From: Firmicutes bacterium ADurb.Bin153
GTDB lineage: Bacteria; Bacillota; DTU025; MWDF01
Assembly (NCBI GenBank): GCA_002070415.1
Contig: MWDF01000010.1
Coordinates: 1 to 64,000 of the forward strand
DNA: 64,000 nucleotides
Direction of reading: 5' to 3'
The translations under genes were made by a program, and so were the position numbers. Numbering within the stretch: the stretch's first letter is position 1; each line of letters opens with the position of its first letter. The notes beneath the pieces were generated by a model. The model saw only the letters and a list, made by a program, of their open reading frames with translations. It did no database searches and was not told the origin of the DNA. Shown one piece after another: positions 42,459 through 50,946 of the stretch.

Positions 42459-45158
42459 CTATATATTGGCTAGTTTACTATATAACTCCATTAGGTGCGC
42501 TACCCGTTGAGTTTCAGATCTGAAGGACTTCCCGTAAGCTTTATCTACAAGGCGATCCAATTTTACATGTGCCTTCTTTAAGTCTGGGGGCATACTTGTT
42601 GGGTCATATAGATCCGCTAAAGATGCGTTCGGATATTTTGAGCGGATCTCCAGAATTCTTCCTGCAGCATCTTCTATTTGCTTCTTTAGTGTGCTGGTAG
42701 GATTTGGCCATGGGAAATTATTATAGATCAAGTCTTTTGAGTAGCGATAATCACTTTTTAATCGGCCACCTACGGCTCTCACCCACGCCATATGCATTGC
42801 TGAAGTAAGAATGCCGAATATATAAGAAGATGCAGAAGGAATTGTTCTTATAGCATTACTAGCTAACGTGTTTGGTTCCAGCATTGATATCGGTATATAA
42901 TACCTTGATTCAGAGGAGGTTTCTGGTATTGCTATATATCTGTCATGATGAAATGTTTCTACCTGGAATCTTGTTGGTGTATCAGCCAGTTTGAGTGTCG
43001 ATATCCTCTTGCTGGCCCTCCTGAAATCAACAACTCTATTTACTCTTTCAAGAGCCGCTGGCATCCTTCTTAACTCATCTGGAGGACAATCGCCCAACCA
43101 AAGACAATACCTTCGGCAACCGTTAATCAACTCATCGGCTCCTACCCAGGATCGAAACCAACGCGCTGATAGGGGTTCCTTTTTGATGAATTCATCCATC
43201 TCTTCTTCGGTAAATAGATAATTACCATCATCAATCGGTTGGTTACCGGTTTCAATCTGAGGAACGTCACAAAGAGGTTTGGTTCTACTCATAATCAAAA
43301 TACCCGGCGCATCAACTAGATAAGGATTGATTTCTTTTACAAAACTGCATATAGGCTCAGATTTCGGATCAGCATAATCGAATAAAAGAGCTCTCTTTGC
43401 AGGAATTAGCGAAAATCCAATTATCACACAGTATACAGCAGCTTTATTCTTTGCTTCGTTGCTCCATTTGAAAGTCCTATGCGCGAAATTTATGTGGAGT
43501 CCTTCTTCTAATAAGGGTTTCCATAACACACAGACCTGTTCTCCCTGAGTGATGGAATTCGTTGACACAAGCCCTACTTTGATTTTGGTCCCTTTAATAT
43601 AATCCATTGATTTCCTGTACCAAGCAGCCACATAATCGAGATTCCCTACACCCTTTAAACCATGGAAAACAAGCAGCATATCGTCTTTCTGTTCAGATGA
43701 CATGACCCTTGCGCCAGAGAAGGGCGGATTTCCTAGTATATATGACAGATCCAAGGGTGAAATCAGATCATACCAATCATACCTTAATGCGTTAGTGCAC
43801 TTTATATTTGGCTGGGTGATGAGAGGCAGCCTCGCATAATATTGGCCTATCTGTGCGCTCCATAGCATGTTCATCTGATGGTCCATCAGCCATAATGCAA
43901 CTTGGGCTATCTGGGCAGGGAATTCTTCTATCTCAATTCCGTAGAATTGGTTGACATCTACTATAGATTTGCCTTTGTTGGGAAATTCCATGAGTTGGAA
44001 TCTCTTTGATATCTCTTTGTTTATCTCAATTTCAAGCTTTCTTATTTCCCTGTATGCAAGTACTAGGAAATTACCGCATCCACAGGCTGGGTCCAAAAAC
44101 CTGAGCGATCCCAGTTTATTCCTTAGGTTTATTAAGTCTGATGGAGAATCCAGTACCTTCTCGAATTCCTCATAAAGGTCATCTAGGAAAAGCGGCCGTA
44201 TGACCTTCATTATATTTTCCTCTGAAGTATAATGGGCCCCCAGCGCCCTCCTTTTATCAGTGTCCATAACGCTTTGGAACATCGCCCCGAAAATGGCTGG
44301 TGAAATCAGACCCCAGTCTAATGCGCAGCAATCGAGCAGCATTTGCCTCATCTGCGCATCGAATTTTGCCAAAGGTAGCCGTTCATCGAAGAGGTGCCCA
44401 TTGATATATGGAAATGCATCAAGGGTCGCATCACCAATTGAAAAGCGCTCAGATACAGGTGTATTGAGAGTCTGGAAAAGTGCAGCTAACTGACCGGCAA
44501 GATCAGAGCCATCTGGTCTGGTGTAGATGTCGATATACTCATAAAACTGGCTTTTGCTGAAGATGCTCGCATCATCAGCAAAAAGGCAAAATAGCAGTCT
44601 TACCATGTATACTTCCAGGTTATGCCCAGAATATCCGATAGATTTCAATTTATCGTGGAGCCTACCCATCGCTTCGGCGGCTTTCACGTTGACTGGATTT
44701 TCTCCCTTTGAAAGATACTGCCTGTATCCGCTCATGAAACCGAAGGCGTCGATATTCTTTGAGAGATTCTCGAGTTCGAACTCTACAGACGACCCTCCTA
44801 AGAGATCATAAAGCTTGAACGTGTGAAAATCTGAGACCATTATGAACTTTGGTAACTCATCATCTTTTAAGCCTGGGATATAGTCCCGGACTTGTTCATA
44901 AGCACGGTCCAAAGGAAGCCCGAGTGATTTGTGTTCTATCAAAAGCACGCCTTTCCAAAAGACGTCTATGAAGCCATCTTTACCATCGATCTTCTTTATG
45001 TATTTCTCGTATTGTACATGCCTTCTCCGATCGATCCCGAATACTTCAAAGAACTCATTCCAGAATGTCTGGGCCTCTGCCCGCTCTCGACGTTCTCCTT
45101 GCCATTTCTTTATAAAATGTATTGCCCGTGATCGGATTTCGTTGATTCCTATCGGCAT
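42459..45158 (-). CDS. MmeI-family (type IIL) single-chain restriction-modification enzyme
   Basis: An 899-residue fusion of nuclease, methyltransferase and specificity domain, matching MmeI throughout. The N-terminal PD-(D/E)xK nuclease motif is GFIDVFWKGVLLIEHKS (Asp, then Glu-x-Lys), equivalent to the MmeI nuclease. A helical connector includes RLLFCLFADDASIF, and SPAIFGAMFQSVMD-KRRALGAHYTSE precedes the methyltransferase. Motif I is DPACGCGNFLVLAYRE and motif IV is NPPF (adenine-N6 type). FAHRTFKWSNEA and IPETSSESRYYIP lie before and in the target-recognition domain, which ends with a helical tail. Such enzymes methylate one strand and cut about 20 bases away. The gene is clearly AT-richer with different codon use, indicating transfer. 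GAGGTG precedes the ATG. Confidence 0.96.
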   Translation of the reverse strand: MPIGINEIRSRAIHFIKKWQGERRERAEAQTFWNEFFEVFGIDRRRHVQYEKYIKKIDGKDGFIDVFWKGVLLIEHKSLGLPLDRAYEQVRDYIPGLKDDELPKFIMVSDFHTFKLYDLLGGSSVEFELENLSKNIDAFGFMSGYRQYLSKGENPVNVKAAEAMGRLHDKLKSIGYSGHNLEVYMVRLLFCLFADDASIFSKSQFYEYIDIYTRPDGSDLAGQLAALFQTLNTPVSERFSIGDATLDAFPYINGHLFDERLPLAKFDAQMRQMLLDCCALDWGLISPAIFGAMFQSVMDTDKRRALGAHYTSEENIMKVIRPLFLDDLYEEFEKVLDSPSDLINLRNKLGSLRFLDPACGCGNFLVLAYREIRKLEIEINKEISKRFQLMEFPNKGKSIVDVNQFYGIEIEEFPAQIAQVALWLMDHQMNMLWSAQIGQYYARLPLITQPNIKCTNALRYDWYDLISPLDLSYILGNPPFSGARVMSSEQKDDMLLVFHGLKGVGNLDYVAAWYRKSMDYIKGTKIKVGLVSTNSITQGEQVCVLWKPLLEEGLHINFAHRTFKWSNEAKNKAAVYCVIIGFSLIPAKRALLFDYADPKSEPICSFVKEINPYLVDAPGILIMSRTKPLCDVPQIETGNQPIDDGNYLFTEEEMDEFIKKEPLSARWFRSWVGADELINGCRRYCLWLGDCPPDELRRMPAALERVNRVVDFRRASKRISTLKLADTPTRFQVETFHHDRYIAIPETSSESRYYIPISMLEPNTLASNAIRTIPSASSYIFGILTSAMHMAWVRAVGGRLKSDYRYSKDLIYNNFPWPNPTSTLKKQIEDAAGRILEIRSKYPNASLADLYDPTSMPPDLKKAHVKLDRLVDKAYGKSFRSETQRVAHLMELYSKLANI

Positions 45159-45461
45159 TTAGTTCACCTCAAATGAAAGTGCTAGATTAAATGATTGATG
45201 AAAGAGCTTCCTTTGGGGTTGGGCCAGATTGGCCTATATGATTAGGACGGCAGGTAAGCCCAAAAAACGCGCGTACATGCACTTTATTGTCAGATTCCAA
45301 ACAGCTGTAATATCTATGATTCAATAGGTATAGCGGTATCCCTTCATTTTGGTGCATAAGAAATATAACCAGATAAACGCATTGTTAACTATGGTTCTTG
45401 AACAATAGGAAAAGACTTATGCAAGAGCCTAAGGCCCCTATACATATCCGGCACACCTCAC
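45159..45461. other. AT-rich non-coding flank of the restriction gene
   Basis: 303 bases, AT-rich like the restriction gene, between its start and the ABC permease stop. It presumably contains the restriction gene's promoter, but no consensus site stands out. No transposase, integrase or clear target-site duplication was seen. The composition change back to host-like sequence occurs at about 45420-45470. Confidence 0.5.
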
Positions 45462-46259
45462 CTACAGCACCATGTCGCGCCTGCTGAAGATCATAATACC
45501 TGCCGCGTACGCCGCCGATGCAATGGCGACCAGGGCTATGGCCCAGGCTGAGGTGGACGTGCCGTCCATTATCGCCTCCGCGTCGTAGAGGGAGAATATC
45601 GTGAAGTTCTTGAGCCAGGAGAGCTTCTCGCCGACGTTGGAGAGCATGTGTATCACGTAGAAACCCAGCGGTATGCCGGAGGCCAGCGCCGAGGACACCT
45701 TGGCCTCGCTGAAAGAGCACGTACATAGGAAGCATATGCCCGATATGGCGAAGAATAGGAACAGCGCGTTGTAATTGAGCTTCCAGTACTTGTCGGCCTC
45801 GAGGAGCCCCGGAAAGCGCGCTTCGCAGAAAACGTACCCTCCCGCCGACACGAGGCCGAAGAGCAGCACCAGGCTCAGCAGCATGAAGATGGCCTGCGTA
45901 GACGCTATGCGGGACCTTTTGACGGGACAAGACAGGAGGTACGCCATAGAACCTCTGTCCATGTACCTGGAGATGAGCCTGCCGGAGAGCACGATGCTGT
46001 AAATCATGGGGAACAGGAGGATTATGAAGCCGTAGTAGTAGCTCGCCATGAAGTCGGTCAGCGTGGAGCCCAGGTTGTCGAAGCCCATGGCCGATATCAG
46101 CTGCTTGGGCATGGCGGAAAGGAGGTTGTTCATCGCATCCATGCTGGCCGGGTCGTACATCATGGATATGACGGACATGTACATGAGCATCACCGCGAGC
46201 GTGATCGTGAAGAAGAACCAGTTCGATTTCAGGTCATGTTTGAAAAGTGCGCGGCTCAC
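45462..46259 (-). CDS. ABC-2 type transporter permease
   Basis: A 265-residue membrane protein with six predicted helices. An early FKHDLKSNWFFFTITLAVMLM is the first helix. A large extracellular loop with many Met residues follows, and the last helix ends near an IFSRRDMVL tail. It starts with GTG directly after the ATPase stop, so the two genes are coupled. With a single ATPase and one permease it forms a homodimeric exporter, likely for a drug, lipid or peptide. Confidence 0.88.
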   Translation of the reverse strand: MSRALFKHDLKSNWFFFTITLAVMLMYMSVISMMYDPASMDAMNNLLSAMPKQLISAMGFDNLGSTLTDFMASYYYGFIILLFPMIYSIVLSGRLISRYMDRGSMAYLLSCPVKRSRIASTQAIFMLLSLVLLFGLVSAGGYVFCEARFPGLLEADKYWKLNYNALFLFFAISGICFLCTCSFSEAKVSSALASGIPLGFYVIHMLSNVGEKLSWLKNFTIFSLYDAEAIMDGTSTSAWAIALVAIASAAYAAGIMIFSRRDMVL

Positions 46260-47141
46260 TCAAACCGCCTCCTTTCCGTAGTACTTCAGGAATGCCTGTT
46301 CCAGGTCCCTTCCGCCATGGTATAAGCCCTTTACGTCGCACCCTGAGAGCGCCTTGAAGAAGGTGTTGTAATCCCCTCCGACGAGCACCTCGACATCCCC
46401 GTTCGTCTGCCTGACTATCTCGATGCCGGCCTCCCTCAGCTTCCTTGCGTCTTCGGGGACGGCGAGCTTTACGATGTAGCTCATCCTCTGCTCGGCCTTC
46501 AGCTTCGCCATCTCCTCGACGGCCACCAGCCTGCCCTCCCTTAGGATGGCGGCCCTGTCGCAGGACCGGTCCACCTCCTCGAAGTTGTGCGACGACAGAA
46601 GGAATGTCTTGCCGGCCCTCTTCTCCTCGAGGACCAGCTCGATGAATACATTCTGCATGAGAGGGTCCAGGCCGCTCGTAGGCTCGTCCAAAAGGTACAC
46701 CGAAGGGTCGTGGGCGAACGCTGCGACGATGGCGAGCTTCTGCCTGGTCCCCTTGGACATCCTCTTTATGCGGCCCGACGGGTCAAGGTTCAGGCGGTCG
46801 CACAGCCCGTTCGCCCTCTTCAGGCTCCTCAGCCCCCTCAGCTCCAGTAGGAGTTTGATGAACCCGGTGCCGGTGAGCTCGTCGAACAGGGCGAGCTCGC
46901 CCGGCAGGTACCCCAGCCCGCGCTTTATCGCGGCCGAGTCCTTCCAACAGTCCAGGCCACCTATGCCGCAAGAGCCCCTGTCCGGCCTCATGAAGCCCAT
47001 CAGGAGCCTTATCGTGGTCGTCTTGCCCGACCCGTTGGGGCCGAGGTATCCGAACGCCTCGCCCTGTGCTATTGAGAAGTCGAGGTCGAACACCCCTTTT
47101 CCCCCGCTGTAGGCCATCGACAGCCCCTTCGCCTCTATCAC
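46260..47141 (-). CDS. ABC transporter ATP-binding protein (exporter type)
   Basis: A 293-residue ATPase. Walker A is GPNGSGKTTT, the signature is the divergent MSKGTRQKLAIVAA (usual LSGGQ replaced by MSKGTRQ, common in this DrrA/CcmA group), and Walker B is VYLLDEPTSGLDP; the H-loop lies in FLLSSHNFEEVD. The C-terminal 80 residues are an accessory domain. It begins with GTG after a GGTGATG site. Confidence 0.92.
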   Translation of the reverse strand: MIEAKGLSMAYSGGKGVFDLDFSIAQGEAFGYLGPNGSGKTTTIRLLMGFMRPDRGSCGIGGLDCWKDSAAIKRGLGYLPGELALFDELTGTGFIKLLLELRGLRSLKRANGLCDRLNLDPSGRIKRMSKGTRQKLAIVAAFAHDPSVYLLDEPTSGLDPLMQNVFIELVLEEKRAGKTFLLSSHNFEEVDRSCDRAAILREGRLVAVEEMAKLKAEQRMSYIVKLAVPEDARKLREAGIEIVRQTNGDVEVLVGGDYNTFFKALSGCDVKGLYHGGRDLEQAFLKYYGKEAV

Positions 47142-47252
47142 GCAGCATCACCGCCATTCGTAGATCGCCTCACCAATATTATATCGGATGCATATCCTTT
47201 GAAAGATGCGTGCTTCTTGAGCCGGTGGCAAAACGTCCACACCCGACGAAGG

Positions 47253-47286
47253 AAAAGGGCACCCGCCGATGATCCGGCAAGTGCCC
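47253..47286 (-). terminator. Terminator after the GATase-like lipoprotein gene
   Basis: On the minus strand GGGCAC and GTGCCC form the base of a hairpin with an internal GCCGG/CCGGC-type stem, followed by TTTTCC. Confidence 0.72.
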
Positions 47287-47314
47287 CTGGATGTAACCTC
47301 AGTCCCGCGATATG

Positions 47315-48121
47315 CTATTTATCCATGACGGGAGAAGTGTAAAGCGAGTTCATCTCGGCCGGCCCCACCGGCATGACCGGTTTTGCGCACGATGCGTTCA
47401 CGTAGCGGATCTCGTTGATCCACCACTCCACCGAATCCGGCAGCCCGTCGGCGTCCTTGTCGATGGGGACGCCGCCAATCGCCCCGTCGTCCGGCTTGAA
47501 GGCGTTGAATATGGTACGGCCCTCGTTCGCGACGAACAGCGCGCCCATCGTCTCGGGAGCCGACTTGTCGAATACGGCCATGATCTCCCCGTCGCCGATC
47601 GCCGAACCGGGGTAGCAGTTGGTTCCGTATAAGTCGTCCGCCCCGGTGAAATCAAGGTCGGGTATGGCCAGCGGGCTGGTCCACAGCCTGTCGGGACCGG
47701 GGGTCTTGTAGACCGGCCTGGGCATGAATTCGGTCGGCCCCGAATGTTCGAACCCTAGGGAGCCCCAAAGCGCGTTTTCTGGATCCCAGTGGACCATCCA
47801 CGAGCATATGGCAAGGCGGCCGCCCTTCGTGACGTAATCATTCAACAGCGTTTCAGCTAGTTTAGTGACATCCGCCTGGGTCGGGTTGTCGACTATGACG
47901 AGGTCCCACTCGGATGACTTGAAGGCGTTGTTGAACGCAACCCAATCGGTCGTCGAGGTATAGGCGTAGTTGAGGCGGTCCAGGGCTTCGGCGGCGAAAT
48001 GGTTGTTCGAATCGTCGTACAGCAGCACCGCCTTGGGTTTGCACCCAGCCATGTTGAGAACCAGGAAGCACAGGATGGCCGATACGGCCAGGATCCTTGA
48101 TGACTTGTTGATCAATGCCAA
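47315..48121 (-). CDS. Lipoprotein with Rossmann-like domain and Ca-binding motif, unknown
   Basis: A 268-residue exported lipoprotein: the signal peptide ends in LVLNMAGC (lipobox). The mature part begins with a Rossmann/GATase1-like fold (KAVLLYDDSNNHFAAEALDRLNYAYT..., WDLVIVDNPTQADVTKLAETLLNDYVTKGGRLAICSW) similar to proteins that hold a non-catalytic glutamine amidotransferase-like domain. A DKDADGLPDSVE loop near the C-terminus matches calcium-binding thrombospondin/dockerin-type repeats. A catalytic triad is not obvious. GGGGG stands before the ATG, and the gene is alone between terminators. Confidence 0.7.
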   Translation of the reverse strand: MALINKSSRILAVSAILCFLVLNMAGCKPKAVLLYDDSNNHFAAEALDRLNYAYTSTTDWVAFNNAFKSSEWDLVIVDNPTQADVTKLAETLLNDYVTKGGRLAICSWMVHWDPENALWGSLGFEHSGPTEFMPRPVYKTPGPDRLWTSPLAIPDLDFTGADDLYGTNCYPGSAIGDGEIMAVFDKSAPETMGALFVANEGRTIFNAFKPDDGAIGGVPIDKDADGLPDSVEWWINEIRYVNASCAKPVMPVGPAEMNSLYTSPVMDK

Positions 48122-48429
48122 GATGAAAGCCCCCTTCTAATAAGAATGATGGTTAATTCAATGTAACATGCCTACTATCCTGCGTCGCAAGGGAATCTTT
48201 CCTAAAGGCTCGTCGTGCCTCGGCGGGCGGCTGGACCGTTGATGAAATCCGCTAAAATGGCTGGGGACTCTTTTTTCTCCCGGGGCCTGCCGCAGCGGGG
48301 AAGGGCTTTGCCTGAAGCGCCGGCACGCTCGGATATCGTGCGGGAAAGGCCCCGGAAAGGTTATAATGGATTGGCAAAGCCTGTCGGCCGAAACCGGCCG
48401 GGCGGGGCATGACGGCGAGGAGGCCGGAG
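48122..48429. other. Divergent intergenic region
   Basis: 308 bases between the lipoprotein gene and the transglycosylase-like gene. A TATAAT at about 48362-48367 (GGTTATAATGG) may serve the divIC operon, though no good -35 hexamer sits in front. Nothing else was recognised. Confidence 0.4.
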
Positions 48430-49314
48430 ATGATCGGCAGGGCGAGGGACAGAAGGACGATCAGGTCAAGGTACGGCGCGGCTCCGAAAGGAAGCCCGCC
48501 TCTTTCGGCACTGACGGCACTGGGGCATTTCCTCGCGGGGCCTTTCATCGTACTGGCCGGCATCTTCACATCAAGGGTGGTCCCGGGCAGGCGCCACATA
48601 GTCGCGGTGCTGACGATGGGCATGTTGGCCGCGGGATTCGCATGGGCGGGCAGTTTTGCGGTCGACGGCTGGATGGACAGGAACCTTCAGGCGCTGGGAA
48701 GGTACACCGAAGCTTCGGTCGAGGTGAAGGACGCGCCGTTCGCTGACATCATAAACGTTGAGGCGGTAAGGGCCGGCGTCGACCCGACGCTGGTGGCGGC
48801 CATGATATCCCAGCAGAGCGGTTGGCAATCGGAGAGCGTTTCGTGGAGGGGCGGCAGGGGGCTGATGAACGTGACGCCTTCCGTCTGGAGGCAGTTCAAC
48901 CCGAACTCGGCCTGCAACGGCGAGCATGCGTCCCCCAAGACAGGCGCCGACTGCATATATGACGTAGAGCAGAACATAAGGACCGGCTGTTCGTACCTAA
49001 GGAATCTGATCGACATGTACGGGGGGAGGATAACCCTAGCGCTTGCGGCGTACGCGAGCGGCATAGACTATGTCGAGGCCTACGAGCAGGCGGGCGGGAC
49101 GGGAGAACCTCCCGCGCCGGCGTTCAGCGAATATTACGGGACGCTCAGGCAGGTGCTGACTTTCTGGCGCGAGGCGAGGTCCGCGGAAGGATCCAGCGAC
49201 GTCGCGGCCGCCCTGAGGCTCATGAGCATAAGGAAAGTGCTCGGATACGTCGCGGCGGGGCTGAGCGGCCTGATGTTGCTCTGGGCCGCGTTAAGGTATA
49301 GGCCGGGGGTGTGA
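48430..49314 (+). CDS. Membrane protein with transglycosylase (SLT)-like fold lacking the catalytic Glu
   Basis: A 294-residue protein. A membrane segment lies at about 45-80 (IVAVLTMGMLAAGFAWAGSF). A lysozyme-like domain covers about 100-235: INVEAVRAGVDPTLVAAMISQQSGWQ, then SWRGGRGLMNVTPSVWRQF, then NIRTGCSYLRNLIDMYGG and ALAAYASGIDYVEAY. These are the SLT family blocks (QESGF, GARGLMQ, NI..G..YL, LAAYNAG). The catalytic Glu of QESG is Gln here (CAG, codon at 48814-48816), so cleavage is doubtful. Another helix closes the C-terminus. The ATG at 48430 follows GAGGAGG; divIC starts 4 bases later. Confidence 0.78.
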   Translation: MIGRARDRRTIRSRYGAAPKGSPPLSALTALGHFLAGPFIVLAGIFTSRVVPGRRHIVAVLTMGMLAAGFAWAGSFAVDGWMDRNLQALGRYTEASVEVKDAPFADIINVEAVRAGVDPTLVAAMISQQSGWQSESVSWRGGRGLMNVTPSVWRQFNPNSACNGEHASPKTGADCIYDVEQNIRTGCSYLRNLIDMYGGRITLALAAYASGIDYVEAYEQAGGTGEPPAPAFSEYYGTLRQVLTFWREARSAEGSSDVAAALRLMSIRKVLGYVAAGLSGLMLLWAALRYRPGV

Positions 49315-49318
49315 CGGC

Positions 49319-49618
49319 ATGGCCGAGAAGAACGGAAAGAGGCGAGAAAGGCTCGAGAAGGCCGTATACGCGATAAGCATCGCGGTGATTGTCGTATGCC
49401 TTGCGGGAATAACGATATCCTCCATGTGGAGGCTTTCGGAGATCAAGAAGGAGACGGCAAGGCTGGAGCAGGAGCTCGCCTACTGGCAAGGCAAGTTGGA
49501 CGAGGTCGAGAAGGCGATCCAGGAGGCGACGAAGGACGAGACCATCGAGCGCATAGCCAGGGAGAGGCTGGGCCTCGTGTTGCCGGGAGAGACGGTCTAC
49601 ATGCCCAAGGACAAGTGA
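49319..49618 (+). CDS. divIC: Septum formation initiator (FtsB/DivIC family)
   Basis: A 99-residue bitopic division protein. The short basic N-terminus is cytoplasmic, then one membrane helix (AISIAVIVVCLAGITI, about 18-33), a coiled coil (MWRLSEIKKETARLEQELAYWQGKLDEVEKA) and the conserved ERIARERLGLVLPGETVY end. It partners the DivIB/FtsL type proteins of the divisome. The preceding gene's stop is 4 bases upstream. Confidence 0.92.
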   Translation: MAEKNGKRRERLEKAVYAISIAVIVVCLAGITISSMWRLSEIKKETARLEQELAYWQGKLDEVEKAIQEATKDETIERIARERLGLVLPGETVYMPKDK

Positions 49619-49679
49619 TCTTGTTGCGATTGCCTGAAAGACCGGCGTTTACTATACCGGGTGAAACGGGCGTCCCGGA

Positions 49680-49708
49680 TTGACTTGTTAACCCTAGGGC
49701 AATATAAT
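49680..49708 (+). promoter_or_regulatory. Sigma-A promoter of the S1-domain gene
   Basis: TTGACT (49680-49685), a 17-base spacer and TATAAT (49703-49708), about 45 bases before the start codon. Confidence 0.85.
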
Positions 49709-49752
49709 TCAAGCAAAACATCATTCAAAACCCTAAATGGAGGAAATTCTAT

Positions 49753-50160
49753 ATGGTTCCGGCCGTCGGAGAGGTCGTAAGCGGTAAAGTAACCGGAATA
49801 ACGAAATTCGGAGCATTCGTTGACATAGGGAACGGACATACCGGCATGGTCCATATCTCCGAGATAGCTGACGAGTACATAACGGAGATTAGCGACCACC
49901 TGAAGATGGGGGATATAGTCAACGTAAAGGTGATAAACATCAACGGGGAGAAGGTCGGCTTGTCGATAAAGCAGACGCTTCCCAGCTTCATCGCAAGGCA
50001 GGAGGCCAGGAACAGGGCGAGGGACGCGTCCAACATGCAAAATTTCGAGGACAAGTTGGCGAAGTTCATGAAGGACAGCGAAGAACGGCACTCCGACCTC
50101 AGGAAAAGCCAGGATTCGAAGAGGGGCGGGCGGGGGAGCCGCGGAAGCAGGATGTTCTGA
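49753..50160 (+). CDS. yabR: S1 RNA-binding domain protein (YabR-like)
   Basis: A 135-residue protein. The S1 OB-fold domain is residues 1-75 (VGEVVSGKVTGITKFGAFVDIGNGHTGMVHISEIADEYI...DIVNVKVININGEKVGLSIKQT). It is followed by a charged helical and Arg/Gly-rich tail. It occupies the divIC-yabR position of Bacillus but has its own promoter. GGAGGAAA is upstream of the ATG. Confidence 0.93.
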   Translation: MVPAVGEVVSGKVTGITKFGAFVDIGNGHTGMVHISEIADEYITEISDHLKMGDIVNVKVININGEKVGLSIKQTLPSFIARQEARNRARDASNMQNFEDKLAKFMKDSEERHSDLRKSQDSKRGGRGSRGSRMF

Positions 50161-50177
50161 GAATTCTAAGATCCGAT

Positions 50178-50204
50178 CCGGACCCTTGGCGGGTCCGGTT
50201 TTTT
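50178..50204 (+). terminator. Rho-independent terminator between yabR and the DUF501 gene
   Basis: CCGGACCC, a 5-nt loop and GGGTCCGG are followed by TTTTTT. It ends only 17 bases before the DUF501 ATG, whose ribosome site lies just downstream. Confidence 0.93.
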
Positions 50205-50221
50205 CATCGAGGGGACGGTTG

Positions 50222-50797
50222 ATGGAAGAAAGACTCATCTGCCCTGAACGCAGATGCCCCGTCGGGGACGACAGGAAGACGGCCCGCTTCCAGCTGGGAC
50301 GCGAACCGGAGGGGATGCTGGGCGTGGCGGCGAGGTGCGCCTACGGCGCGCCCTTTGTGCTGTTGTGCTCACCCGTCGTAATCAGGGAAGGGGGTAAGGC
50401 AGAGCCCTTCCCGACAGTGTACTGGCTGGCATGTCCGTACCTTCGCGACATGATAGGAAATCTCGAAGGCGGCCCCGCTTTCACGCATATCAGGGGGAGG
50501 ATCCGCCGTGACGGCGCGTTCAGGGAGGGCGTCCTGGACTCGGCCGCGAACTACAGGGCGAAGAGGGCCTCACTTTACGAGGACCTTCCCGCCGAAGTCA
50601 AGGGCATGATAAACAAGAACGCAACGAAGAGCCTTCTGGCTGCTGGACCCGGGGGCATAAAGACCTTCGAGAACATCAAGTGCCTCCACATCTACCTTGC
50701 CAACTGGCTGGCCGGAAACGCGGACCCGATAGGCCGGACGGCCGCGGAGTTGATAGCGGACATGGACCGCAGCGCAAGGAAGGAAGCAGACCGCTGA
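50222..50797 (+). CDS. DUF501 family protein
   Basis: A 191-residue protein of the DUF501 family, which in Actinobacteria is often encoded by the gene after divIC. Characteristic blocks are CPVGDDRKTARFQLGREP...GVAARCAYGAPFVLLCSPVV, PFPTVYWLACPYLRDMIGNLEGG and a helical C-terminus with GPGGIKTFENIKCLHIYLANWLAGNADPIG. The paired Cys/His residues suggest a metal or cofactor site. Function is unknown. Start ATG 50222 lies beyond the terminator; a longer frame would start inside it. It may be translated from read-through or a weak local promoter. Confidence 0.9.
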   Translation: MEERLICPERRCPVGDDRKTARFQLGREPEGMLGVAARCAYGAPFVLLCSPVVIREGGKAEPFPTVYWLACPYLRDMIGNLEGGPAFTHIRGRIRRDGAFREGVLDSAANYRAKRASLYEDLPAEVKGMINKNATKSLLAAGPGGIKTFENIKCLHIYLANWLAGNADPIGRTAAELIADMDRSARKEADR

Positions 50798-50832
50798 TAG
50801 TCGGACAGGGATAGATGCCTGTTATAAACGGA

Positions 50833-50869
50833 AAACGCGGACCGACCCGAAAACCGGAGGTCCGCGTTT
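50833..50869. terminator. Bidirectional terminator after the DUF501 gene
   Basis: An 11-bp stem (AAACGCGGACC / GGTCCGCGTTT), 15-nt loop, between convergent genes. The minus-strand tail is TTCCGTTTATAA; the plus-strand tail is AGTTGTT. Confidence 0.65.
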
Positions 50870-50946
50870 AGTTGTTCGTGCCAACCTGGCCGAAAGCCAT
50901 TCCTGACGCTCGGGCCGGAAAGGCCTCCTCGGATCGCCGCCGGGCG

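Noticed and set aside
42447-45345. GTATCCCTTC direct repeat flanking the restriction gene as an insertion duplication
   Set aside because: Only 10 bases long, not at the composition boundaries, and one copy is part of the terminator stem; chance is enough to explain it.
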